Of a stretch of DNA of 64,000 nucleotides, positions 48,230 to 56,019 are shown piece after piece (the stretch's first letter is position 1; each line of letters starts with the position of its first letter). A model generated the notes under the pieces. The model was not told where the DNA came from, ran no database searches, and was given only the letters and a program-made list of their open reading frames with translations. The DNA lies in NCBI RefSeq assembly GCF_030915445.1, contig NZ_CP133264.1, forward strand, positions 2,914,001 through 2,978,000, in the 5' to 3' direction. The DNA is from Clostridium sp. OS1-26 (GTDB lineage Bacteria; Bacillota; Clostridia; Clostridiales; Clostridiaceae). Made by a program: the position numbers and the translations under genes.

Positions 48230-48266
48230 TTGACAATTAGTAGAATTGTAACTATAATGGTTACAA
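48230..48266 (+). promoter_or_regulatory. Consensus promoter with GTAAC-N7-GTTAC operator
   Basis: TTGACA (48230) is 17 bp from TATAAT (48253), a perfect sigma-A promoter. The palindrome TTGTAAC-TATAATG-GTTACAA (48246-48266) covers the -10 box, so a repressor bound there would block it. The same half-sites recur at 48315. Confidence 0.8.
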
Positions 48267-48277
48267 AGAGATAATAC

Positions 48278-48310
48278 AAAAAATTGAATTCTAACATATT
48301 CAATTTTTTT
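48278..48310 (+). terminator. Terminator directly after the promoter
   Basis: AAAAAATTGAAT / ATATTCAATTTTTT hairpin with T8, starting only about 12 nt after the expected transcription start. It suggests that a gene (perhaps the repressor) once between promoter and terminator was deleted, or that only a very short RNA is made. Confidence 0.6.
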
Positions 48311-48314
48311 TACC

Positions 48315-48343
48315 ACAGTTGTAACTTATATAGTTACAACTGT
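48315..48343. promoter_or_regulatory. Perfect palindromic operator upstream of the DsbA-like gene
   Basis: ACAGTTGTAAC-N7-GTTACAACTGT, 11-bp perfect arms with the same GTAAC-N7-GTTAC core as 48248-48264. This spacing suits HxlR/MarR-type winged-helix dimers. It lies 122 nt before the start codon of the DsbA-family gene. Confidence 0.7.
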
Positions 48344-48464
48344 AAAAGAGGATAGTACTTGAACAAATACAGATAATATATATGCTCAAGGTTATTACCA
48401 TATTTAATAAGTAATGTAGTTATTTAAATTTAGATAGTATTTATAGTAAGGAGATGAATTTATA

Positions 48465-49070
48465 ATGTCATTAAAAATTAAAGTATATTCAGATTATGTC
48501 TGCCCATTTTGTTTTTTAGCTAAAGTTCCTTTTGAGGAAGCAATAAAGGGAAAGGATGTTGAAGTGGAATGGATGCCTTTTGAATTACGCCCAAGTCCTG
48601 CACCTAAGATAGATCCAATAAACGATCCCTCTAAGCTGCAGTCATGGGATAGGTTTATAAATCCAACTAGTAAAAGCTTAGGAGTTAATATGAAGTTACC
48701 TAATGTTTCACCACATCCATATACAGATTTAGCTTTTGAAGGACTTCACTTTGCTAAGGAACAGGGTAAGGAAAAAGAATACAATGATAGAGTGTTTAAA
48801 GCATTCTTTCAAGAAGAACAGGATATTGGAAATATTGATGTACTAACTAAAATTGCTGCAGAGATTGGATTAGATGAAGGTGAATTTAAAGAATCTCTAG
48901 TAACAAGAAAGTACAAGGAAGCTCAGCAAAAAGCTCTTCAGCATGCATACAACGAGGCAGAGATTACCTCTGTTCCAACCTTTATAATAGGTGACAAACG
49001 ACTAGAGGGTTTTAATAGCAAAGAAATATTTGAGAAGGTTATTAATGATGAATATAATAAAGGGGTATAG
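48465..49070 (+). CDS. DsbA family thiol oxidoreductase (FrnE-like)
   Basis: 201 residues without a signal peptide, so cytosolic. A thioredoxin fold with a helical insert has active site CPFC (residues 14-17, YVCPFCF) and cis-Pro loop TSVPTFIIGD near 170. The FrnE/YwbO-type family acts in redox stress or as disulfide isomerase/glutathione-like reductase. The paired GTAAC/GTTAC operators upstream suggest redox-responsive repression by an absent HxlR-like regulator. AAGGAG is 8 nt before the ATG. An 8-bp hairpin overlaps its stop (49060-49082). Confidence 0.85.
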   Translation: MSLKIKVYSDYVCPFCFLAKVPFEEAIKGKDVEVEWMPFELRPSPAPKIDPINDPSKLQSWDRFINPTSKSLGVNMKLPNVSPHPYTDLAFEGLHFAKEQGKEKEYNDRVFKAFFQEEQDIGNIDVLTKIAAEIGLDEGEFKESLVTRKYKEAQQKALQHAYNEAEITSVPTFIIGDKRLEGFNSKEIFEKVINDEYNKGV

Positions 49071-49088
49071 TTTACCCCTTTATAAAAA

Positions 49089-50425
49089 TTAGGTTAGATA
49101 TTTTTGTATAGTATTAAGGACTACAGGAATACCTTTTTTTATTTTATCTTCATTCACTTTACTAATACTTATTCTAAAATAATTATCACTCTTATAGTCG
49201 TTCAAAAAACACATATTTGTATTTAATAATTCTATATTTTTATTTTGTAATGAAGTAATTATTTTATCATATTGTACAGGACCATCTACATATATACAAG
49301 AGAAGTATCCAGAGTTAGGAATATTCCATTTTATCTTAGGATACTGAAGGGATGATACAGTGTTTTTTAAACAAGTCAATCTATCACAATATAATTTACT
49401 CATCTTTTTTCTATGAATATCAAACATGCCGCTTTTTAAATAGATTTCTAGAGCACCTTGAGATAAAATTGGACTATTCATATCTGTCCATTTTTTATAA
49501 CCTAGGAAAGTATCCATCAGCAGCTTAGGCAATATGAGAGTTGCAACTCTTAAACCAGGCATAAGAATTTTTGAATAACTTTTTAAGTAAATAACATTTC
49601 CATAAGTATCATAAGCAAAAGGGGATCATTTTTTTTATCTGTTTCTAAATCTGCAACAATATCATCTTCTACAATATATACATTATATTTTGCAGCCATT
49701 TTGACAATTGACTCTTTCTCCTGTTTATTATAAGAGTTCCCAGTGGGATTATGAAATCTAGGAATAGTGTAAAAAAACTTAATGTTTCCATACTTAAACA
49801 TATGCTCTAGTTCCTCTAGATTTATACCATTAATTCCTCTTTCAATTCCTAATGCAGAAACATTATTTAGCTCTAAAGATTTTATCATTCCATAATAAGT
49901 AGGTTGCTCAACAAGAATGTTAGACTTACCATTTGGAAAAGGCATAATTGACAAGATGTTTAATGCTTGTTGAGAACTGGAAGTTATAACAATGTTATCT
50001 GGGCTTGTGAATATTTGATATTGCTGCAAATGTTTTGCTAATGCTCTTGTTAATGAATTTAACCCTCGAGGATCTGAATAATTAAAGAGAGTTTCTTTAT
50101 ACAATTCTATTGATTTATTCAGACAATGCTGGAAATCTTTATAAGGAAAAGTTTCAACATCTGGAACTCCTGATGAAAAGTCAATAATGGCATTTTCAAA
50201 GGAATTATTATTATTGAAATCTTCTAACAGATAGTACCCACTCTTTGGTGATGAATAAATAATATGATCTTTTTCAAGTTTATCGTAAGCCTTTAAAACT
50301 GTACCTACACTGCAATTAAATTGTTGAGATAGTGATCTTACAGAAGGCAATCTTTTTTGATATTTAAAATTTCCAATTAAAGCTTCATTTTTAACATAGT
50401 CTACAATTTTCTCATATTTTAACAA
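49089..50425 (-). pseudogene. MocR/PdxR-like regulator (GntR-aminotransferase), frameshifted
   Basis: The 5' part from 50425 encodes a GntR HTH (KYQKRLPSVRSLSQQFNCSVGTVLKAYDKLEKD) and half of a PLP-dependent aminotransferase domain, ending early after NDPLL. One missing base at 49617-49624 (CCCC/TTTT run of the gene) explains this. Restoring it gives DPLFAYDTYGNVIYLKSYSKILMPGLRVATL, containing the PLP Lys, and joins the remaining frame to 49089. Total about 444 residues, normal length. It may be truly broken or a sequencing deletion. Confidence 0.85.
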
Positions 50426-50627
50426 TTTAAGTTACTCCCTTACTTTTGTGCTAGCACAGAATATGATTTTATTTCTTGATATCTAAATTATACTATAATA
50501 ATATAAGTTTAAAAGAGAATAGAAAGATAATAATAGAAGAGATAATTTAATCATGAAATAAGACAAGTCAAAGTGATGATTATAATATTAGATATTGTTT
50601 TATTTAAAGAAGAGGAGAGAGCAATTT

Positions 50628-51854
50628 ATGAATAAACCAGAACTTTTAGCTCCGGCAGGAAACCTAGAAAAGCTTAAGGCAGCTATAAACTTTGGAGCTG
50701 ATGCTGTTTACCTTGGAGGTAGCAAATTAAATCTAAGAACATTTGCGGATAATTTTACTTCCGAGGAATTAAAAGAGGGAATTGAATTTGCACATTCTAG
50801 AGGTAAAAAGGTTCATATAACAGTAAACATATTTCCTCATAATGAGGATTTAGTAGGATTAGAAGACTATCTTAGGGAGTTATATGATATTGGTGCTGAT
50901 GCCATACTAGTTGCTGATCCAGGAATTATTATGACCGCAAAAGAAATAGTACCAGAGCTTGAAATACACTTAAGTACTCAAGCAAATACTGTAAATTATA
51001 AATCTGCTTTATTCTGGCACAATATTGGCGTTAAGAGAGTAGTTATGGCAAGAGAAATGAGTATGAAAGATTTTAAGAGGCTCAGAGAAAAACTTCCTAA
51101 AACTTGCGATATAGAAGCATTTGTTCACGGATCAATGTGTATGGCATACTCAGGCAGATGTATGCTTTCAAATTATCTAACAGGTAGAGATTCAAATAGA
51201 GGGGCTTGCGCACAGCCATGTAGATATAAATGTCATCTAGTGGAAGAAAAGAGGCCAGGAGAATATCATGAAATTACTGAAGATAGTAATGGAGCTTATA
51301 TACTGAATTCAAAGGATTTGTGTATGATAGAACATATTCCTGAGCTTATAGATGCAGGAATCAATTCTCTTAAAATTGAAGGAAGAATGAAAAGTACCTT
51401 TTATGTTGCGTCGGTAGTAAAAGCCTATAGAGAAGCTATTGATAAATACATAGAAGATCCAGAGAGTTATAGCTTTGAGTCTAAATGGATGGACTATCTT
51501 CTAAAGCCTAGTCACAGACATTATACTACAGGTTTTTATTTTGATGAAGAGATCAAGCAGCATTATGAAAGCTCAGCATATATTCGGGACTATGATATTG
51601 TAGGCATTGTAAAGAGCTATGATAAGGAATCTCACATTGCAACTATAGAACAAAGAAATAAAGTTTACAATGGAGATGCCGTTGAAGTTTTAGCTCCAAA
51701 GGGAGATAACAAGATTATAAGGCTTCAAGATATGAAAAAAGAAAATGGCCAAGCTATAGATAGCGCACCTTCTGCACAAATGATTTTTACGATTCAGTGT
51801 CAGGAAGAATTGAAGGCTGATGATATGCTTATTAAGAGCAAAAAAGATAAATAA
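50628..51854 (+). CDS. U32 family protein, tRNA hydroxylation TrhP-like
   Basis: 408 residues of the U32 family: PELLAPAGNLEKLKAAINFGADAVYLGG at the start, STQANTVNYKSALFW, EAFVHGSMCMAYSGRCMLSNYLTGRDSNRGACAQPCRYKC, and SLKIEGRMKS. The cysteines in CMAYSGRC...CAQPCRYKC form the U32 Fe-S site. Members such as TrhP/YrrO help make 5-hydroxyuridine at the tRNA wobble position in a prephenate-dependent pathway, despite being labelled peptidases. ATG 50628 follows GGAGAG; the open frame reaches 50595 without a site. Followed by a large palindrome at 51908. Confidence 0.85.
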   Translation: MNKPELLAPAGNLEKLKAAINFGADAVYLGGSKLNLRTFADNFTSEELKEGIEFAHSRGKKVHITVNIFPHNEDLVGLEDYLRELYDIGADAILVADPGIIMTAKEIVPELEIHLSTQANTVNYKSALFWHNIGVKRVVMAREMSMKDFKRLREKLPKTCDIEAFVHGSMCMAYSGRCMLSNYLTGRDSNRGACAQPCRYKCHLVEEKRPGEYHEITEDSNGAYILNSKDLCMIEHIPELIDAGINSLKIEGRMKSTFYVASVVKAYREAIDKYIEDPESYSFESKWMDYLLKPSHRHYTTGFYFDEEIKQHYESSAYIRDYDIVGIVKSYDKESHIATIEQRNKVYNGDAVEVLAPKGDNKIIRLQDMKKENGQAIDSAPSAQMIFTIQCQEELKADDMLIKSKKDK

Positions 51855-51907
51855 TGAAAAGATTATTATAGATATCCAACTTAAATGCTTGACTTATCTA
51901 CCGGGCT

Positions 51908-52088
51908 ATGTTTCCAAGCTTCAGTCTGTTAAAAACTTTTAGTCAGTCTAAAGCTTGTGTTTTAGACGACCTAAGAACCTTCGAGAAACTCGCTATGCTC
52001 AGACAACTCGAAGGTGCTAAGGTTGTCTTAAAACCCTTCACTAAGACTGGCACAAAGTTTTTAAATCTACCTTCAGCTTTGGAAACAT
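51908..52088. repeat. Five-level nested imperfect palindrome (181 bp)
   Basis: Arms pair from outside in: ATGTTTCCAAGCT / AGCTTTGGAAACAT, TTAAAAACTTT / AAAGTTTTTAA, GTCAGTCT / AGACTGGC, GTTTTAGACGACCT / AGGTTGTCTTAAAAC, and ACCTTCGAG / CTCGAAGGT. Short unpaired steps separate the levels. The outer arm piece CTTC-GTCTGTTAAAAACT recurs at 55654-55704. A frame of 64 codons crosses it but is an artefact. It lies between the U32 and nitrilase-family genes and could act as a terminator/attenuator or be a mobile repeat. Confidence 0.75.
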
Positions 52089-52169
52089 ATCTCTATATAT
52101 AAGTTGAATGATGAAGTTGGATATCTATATATACCAATCTACTATATTTTTGAAATGGAGATGATAATT

Positions 52170-53072
52170 GTGAAGATTGCTTTAGCGCAAATGAAAATAA
52201 GTGAAAATGTAAATGAAAATTTTGAAAAAACCTTACAGCTAATTGAAGTTGCTGCGAAAAATGGAGCGCAGTTGATTTGCTTTCCAGAGTTACAATTAAG
52301 TCCATTTTTCCCGCAGTATGAGGGAGTAGATGTATCAAATTATACACTTTCAATTGATGATGAAAAAATAAAAAAAATTCAAGAAAAATGCAAAGAATTC
52401 AATATAGTAGCAGTTCCAAATATATATTTGAAAGAAAATAACAAATATTATGATACCTCATTGCTTATTAATGCAGATGGCAAAATAATGGGAGGGTCAA
52501 AAATGGTTCATATTATGAGATGTCATCAATTTTATGAGCAAGATTATTACTCTCCATCTGATACTGGATTTAGGGTATATGATACTCCCCTTGGAAGAAT
52601 AGGTATAATAGTATGCTTTGATAGACATATAGCGGAAAGTTTCAGGTTATGTGCTTTGCAAGGAGCAGAGCTTATAATAATTCCTACTGCAAATGTTAAA
52701 GATGAACCATTAGAAAAGTTTGAGTGGGAGCTCAGGATTCCTGCTATGCAAAATAACATTTTTGTAGCAATGTGTAATAGAGTTGGCAAAGAAGGAGAAA
52801 TGGATTTTGCAGGGGAATCAATAGTAGTTGATCCAAATGGAGATGTAGTTGTGAAAGCTGATGACAAGGAGCAAATAGTCTATGCTGATATTGATTTAAG
52901 TATGGTATATAAATATAGAGAACAAAGGCCTTATATAAGTTTAAGAAGGCCTCAAGTTTACTCTAAAATTTGTGAAAATAATACACATGTTTTTAAATAT
53001 CCTAAGGAAACAGAAAGAAACAGCAACGATGAATTGTGGAATAACCTAGAAAAATTGTTTGTTAGTGATTAA
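52170..53072 (+). CDS. Carbon-nitrogen hydrolase, nitrilase superfamily
   Basis: A 300-residue cytosolic amidase. The catalytic triad is visible: Glu in CFPELQLSPFF, Lys in GGSKMVHIMR and Cys in GIIVCFDRHIAES. It resembles N-carbamoylputrescine amidase/beta-ureidopropionase-type enzymes, but the specificity cannot be fixed. It starts at GTG 52170 with GGAGATG upstream; the frame extends to 52104 through sequence overlapping the palindrome and is not favoured. It is preceded by the nested palindrome and followed by structured repeat copy F. Confidence 0.85.
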   Translation: MKIALAQMKISENVNENFEKTLQLIEVAAKNGAQLICFPELQLSPFFPQYEGVDVSNYTLSIDDEKIKKIQEKCKEFNIVAVPNIYLKENNKYYDTSLLINADGKIMGGSKMVHIMRCHQFYEQDYYSPSDTGFRVYDTPLGRIGIIVCFDRHIAESFRLCALQGAELIIIPTANVKDEPLEKFEWELRIPAMQNNIFVAMCNRVGKEGEMDFAGESIVVDPNGDVVVKADDKEQIVYADIDLSMVYKYREQRPYISLRRPQVYSKICENNTHVFKYPKETERNSNDELWNNLEKLFVSD

Positions 53073-53147
53073 TGTTAACTGGTATTTAAAAATGTCATCT
53101 TTCTGATTCATACTTTCGATTTTTCATGTATAGTAGACATATCTTTG

Positions 53148-53220
53148 TTTATCCTATGTCTACCACCCCTGGAACGGCTTCTAAGCTTCAGATGGCAACT
53201 GAAGCTTAGAAGCCTGTTTG
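53148..53220 (-). repeat. Structured interspersed repeat, copy F (minimal)
   Basis: On the - strand there is a 16-bp perfect hairpin (GGCTTCTAAGCTTCAG / CTGAAGCTTAGAAGCC, 53176-53214), then CGTTCCAGG and directly GGTAGACATAGGATAAA. The core hairpin of the other copies has been deleted and the two core flanks are joined. The flanks match copy D closely. The remaining gap 53073-53523 has only the shared motif at 53401. Confidence 0.7.
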
Positions 53221-53400
53221 TATATAGAAAATAATTATAAATGCAGCTGGTTGTATAACAAAATATTATAGACTTACAATAATCCCTATAAAATCTAAAA
53301 TCAGATAATCGATGGTATAAGCTTAGAGCTAAGATTTATAAGGGGATATGAAAGGTTTAAAGAAATAGTTGTATTGTCAAAACCTCCTTTTCTAAAGAGC

Positions 53401-53443
53401 TGGCCTCATCACTGTTAACAAATCTGGCACTGTTTAATATATA
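53401..53443 (+). promoter_or_regulatory. Shared intergenic motif, site 2
   Basis: TGGCCTC-N12-AAATCTGGCACT then AATATATAG, the same blocks and spacing as at 42186-42226. It lies about 80 nt upstream of the C_GCAxxG_C_C gene, a suitable position for an activator or promoter site. Confidence 0.5.
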
Positions 53444-53523
53444 GTTTGGTATCTATAATAGGACTGTGTTAACACCGAGAATAGGAATATTTTTAGATTA
53501 ATTAAGATCTGGAGGTAAGGCAA

Positions 53524-54015
53524 ATGAAGAGAGAAGTTATTATTAAAGAAATTACAAAAGAAGAACTTTTAGATAAAGTTCAAGATAATGCAGAAGAACT
53601 TTTTAGAAGTGGTACATTTTTCTGTAGTGAATCGGTGGTACAAACAATTAACGATTTATTAGGCCAACCATTCGATGAAAACGTTGTTAAATTAGCAAGT
53701 GGATTTCCTATAGGTATGGGTAAATCCGGTTGTTTATGTGGTGCAGTTTCAGGTGGGCAAATGGCTCTTGGTATGGTGTATGGCAGAGTTAAAGGTGAAG
53801 CTATGAATGAAAAAATGTTTGAAAAAGCTAAAAAACTTCATGACTATATCAAAAATGAATACAAATCAACATGCTGTAGAGTAATCACAAAGGAATGGGC
53901 TGGAGATAATTTTCAAAGCGAAGGAAGAAAGCAACACTGTATAACAATCACTGGGAAAGTTGCAAGATGGATTGCGAATGAACTTATTGAAGATGGACAA
54001 ATCCAAGTGAAATAA
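53524..54015 (+). CDS. C_GCAxxG_C_C family protein
   Basis: 163 residues with the family cysteine pattern: FFCSESVVQ, GCLCGAVSGGQMALG, and STCCRVITKEW followed by a C near the end (KQHC). These are probably redox-active or metal-binding; the family role is unknown, often next to transporters or redox enzymes. GGAGG lies 8 nt before the ATG. It is followed by an NhaC-type antiporter 53 nt downstream, so they form an operon. Confidence 0.85.
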   Translation: MKREVIIKEITKEELLDKVQDNAEELFRSGTFFCSESVVQTINDLLGQPFDENVVKLASGFPIGMGKSGCLCGAVSGGQMALGMVYGRVKGEAMNEKMFEKAKKLHDYIKNEYKSTCCRVITKEWAGDNFQSEGRKQHCITITGKVARWIANELIEDGQIQVK

Positions 54016-54068
54016 TTAAATGGATTAGGAATAAGGGCATTAATATCAAAGTATGAAGGAGGAGTAAA

Positions 54069-55523
54069 ATGAATTATTCAGATAAGAGTAAACTTGAGTT
54101 TTTTGGCGGAGAAAAAATCTCCTTTTTACCTACTGTGATTTATATAGGGATAGCTATGTTTTTAGCATTTAGTTATGATTTTCTATCAATGAAATCTGTT
54201 ATAGTAGGTGGTACGGCTGGCATTCTTGTAGGATTTTTACTTGCAAAAGACAAAGAAAAATACTGGGAAGTCATTATTTCTGGAATTATGCAACCGGGAA
54301 ATGCTAAATTGCTATTTACTTTTGTATTTATGGGATGTTTTACAAAACTACTATCTTATGGTCAGATAGGGCAAGGATTTGTGTGGATTAGTCAGACTTT
54401 AAATTTGAATGGTGGTGCAGTTGTTTTATTTATATTTCTAGCTTCCATGGTCATTTCTATGGGGTGTGGAACACCTATTACGGCAATTTATGCTATTGTA
54501 CCTATTCTTTATCCTCCAGGAATTATTTTAGGTGCAAGTCCAGCTGTTCTATTGGGAGCTATTATCAGTGGAATTTTTTTAGGCGATAATTTATCACCTA
54601 GTTCTCAAATAACTGCGACAGCAGCAAGTATGCAAACAAATAGCGTTACGGGAATTTCAGCGGATCCTATTGCTGTTTTAGCAGATAGGTTAAAATATGT
54701 TGTATTTGCAGGCTTAATTGCAGCAATTTTATTTTATATGAAGATTAATGGTGCAGAAGCAGTACAAAGTAATATTTCGATTGGGAAACTATCTAATCCA
54801 AAGGGATTGTTGATGTTAATTCCATTAGGGATTTTGTTGTTAGTATGTGTCAAGACAAAAAATTTACTTAAAGGAATAACATTTGGAATTTTATCAGGCC
54901 TTGTGATTGGATATGTAAGCGGATTGTTTGGACTAACTGGTATTATTAATGTTCAAAAAGGAAATGTCAGTGGAATTTTATTTGAAGGTGTATATAGCAT
55001 GGTAGATGTGGTTATCGGCATGATGATGTTATTTAGCATGATTCAAATTATGGTCAGAGGAGAGGGAATTCAGAAAGTTAGTAATTGGATAACAAAGTTT
55101 AAATTTGTACAAAGTCCTATAGGGGCAGAATTGGTTATTGGAGTTAGTTGTATAATATCGAACATTTTGTTATCTAGCATACCATTACCTGCTATTTTAT
55201 TAATCAGTTCTTTTATCAATAACTTAGGACATAGGGCCAATTTACATCCTTCCAGAAGATCCTATTTCTTAGTGGGAATGATGCATAATTTGAGCGTAGT
55301 TATACCGTTTAGTAGTGTTTTTGTGATGAGTGCTATGACTATGGCTCAAGGATTAAACCAACAATATAAATTTACTAACGTAAAAATAAGTGGTTTTGAT
55401 ATTTTTTCTAATAGCTATTATCTTTTAGCCATGACATTAATTGGACTTCTATGGATATTTGTTGGTCTAGGAAGAAAATATCAATCAGACAATAAAGAAA
55501 CTTCATCCGAACAAGCTGTGTAA
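54069..55523 (+). CDS. NhaC-family Na+/H+ antiporter
   Basis: 484 residues with about 11-12 transmembrane helices. NhaC-like features are GTAGILVGFLLAKDKEKYW near the start, MGCGTPITAIYAIVPILYPPG, FLGDNLSPSSQITATAASMQT (central conserved acidic helix) and AVVIPFSS-like MHNLSVVIPFSSVF. It could also carry organic substrates (malate/lactate antiporter type). AAGGAGGAG is 5-6 nt before the ATG. Operon with the upstream C_GCAxxG_C_C protein; the pairing suggests transport linked to a redox process. Confidence 0.85.
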   Translation: MNYSDKSKLEFFGGEKISFLPTVIYIGIAMFLAFSYDFLSMKSVIVGGTAGILVGFLLAKDKEKYWEVIISGIMQPGNAKLLFTFVFMGCFTKLLSYGQIGQGFVWISQTLNLNGGAVVLFIFLASMVISMGCGTPITAIYAIVPILYPPGIILGASPAVLLGAIISGIFLGDNLSPSSQITATAASMQTNSVTGISADPIAVLADRLKYVVFAGLIAAILFYMKINGAEAVQSNISIGKLSNPKGLLMLIPLGILLLVCVKTKNLLKGITFGILSGLVIGYVSGLFGLTGIINVQKGNVSGILFEGVYSMVDVVIGMMMLFSMIQIMVRGEGIQKVSNWITKFKFVQSPIGAELVIGVSCIISNILLSSIPLPAILLISSFINNLGHRANLHPSRRSYFLVGMMHNLSVVIPFSSVFVMSAMTMAQGLNQQYKFTNVKISGFDIFSNSYYLLAMTLIGLLWIFVGLGRKYQSDNKETSSEQAV

Positions 55524-55653
55524 TAATATTTGAAAACTAAGGACTGTTACATATATTTTTATAAGATACTTTAGATTTCTTTTTATTGAAGATAGTGTTT
55601 CTAAGGATTCCAAGACAAATAAAGCTATATAAGAAATTTAACTTATACCAAGG

Positions 55654-55704
55654 AATATGTTGCCAAACTTCGTCCTGTTAAAAAACTAGTTTTGGCAACA
55701 TATT
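55654..55704. repeat. Palindrome related to 51908-52088
   Basis: AATATGTTGCCAAACT / AGTTTTGGCAACATATT enclose CTTCGTCCTGTTAAAAAACT. It is a one-level version of the outer arms at 51908. It follows the antiporter gene and may terminate it, although no T run is present. Confidence 0.6.
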
Positions 55705-55739
55705 ACTGCGTATAAAAATATCTACATAGATATAAACAG

Positions 55740-56015
55740 GATTCTTGGCTTCAGGTGGAGGTTAAATGCCTAAATGGCATTTAACGGGCAGACTTGCCCA
55801 GTGGTCGCAGACAAACTCCATCTGAAGCTTAGAAGCCGTTATCCAGGGTCGTACCGCCACTTATCCCCAACTTTAAGAAAAGCAGAGAGCCCAAATCTTA
55901 AGTAGATATCCCAAATCTATGATTTGGTGATAGTCACTTACACAGAGTGCTGATTGGGTGCGAATCGCTTTCACAGAGTGCGTTTGGGGGGTAGTGGCGG
56001 TAGACATCGGATAAA
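55740..56015 (+). repeat. Structured interspersed repeat, copy D (nested, inverted hairpin module)
   Basis: It begins GATTCTTGGCTTCAGGTGGAG and ends GACATCGGATAAA. The upstream hairpin insert is the reverse complement of that in copy B. The core pairs ATCC:GGAT, GTC:GAC and GCCAC:GTGGC, compensating relative to B/C. Inside it, the AAATC...GATTTGG module occurs within a second copy of itself (outer CCCAAATCTTA...TGATTGGG, inner CCCAAATCTATGATTTGG). It ends 4 nt before the stop of the convergent hydrolase gene. Confidence 0.85.
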
Positions 56016-56019
56016 TTGC

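Noticed and set aside
51908..52102. 64-codon + strand frame
   Set aside because: It coincides with the nested palindrome; apparent peptide has no coding signature.
4091..56015. Group I/II intron or TnpB-associated RNA explanation for the structured repeats
   Set aside because: No domain V, group I core sequence or adjacent tnpA/tnpB seen; kept as unclassified.
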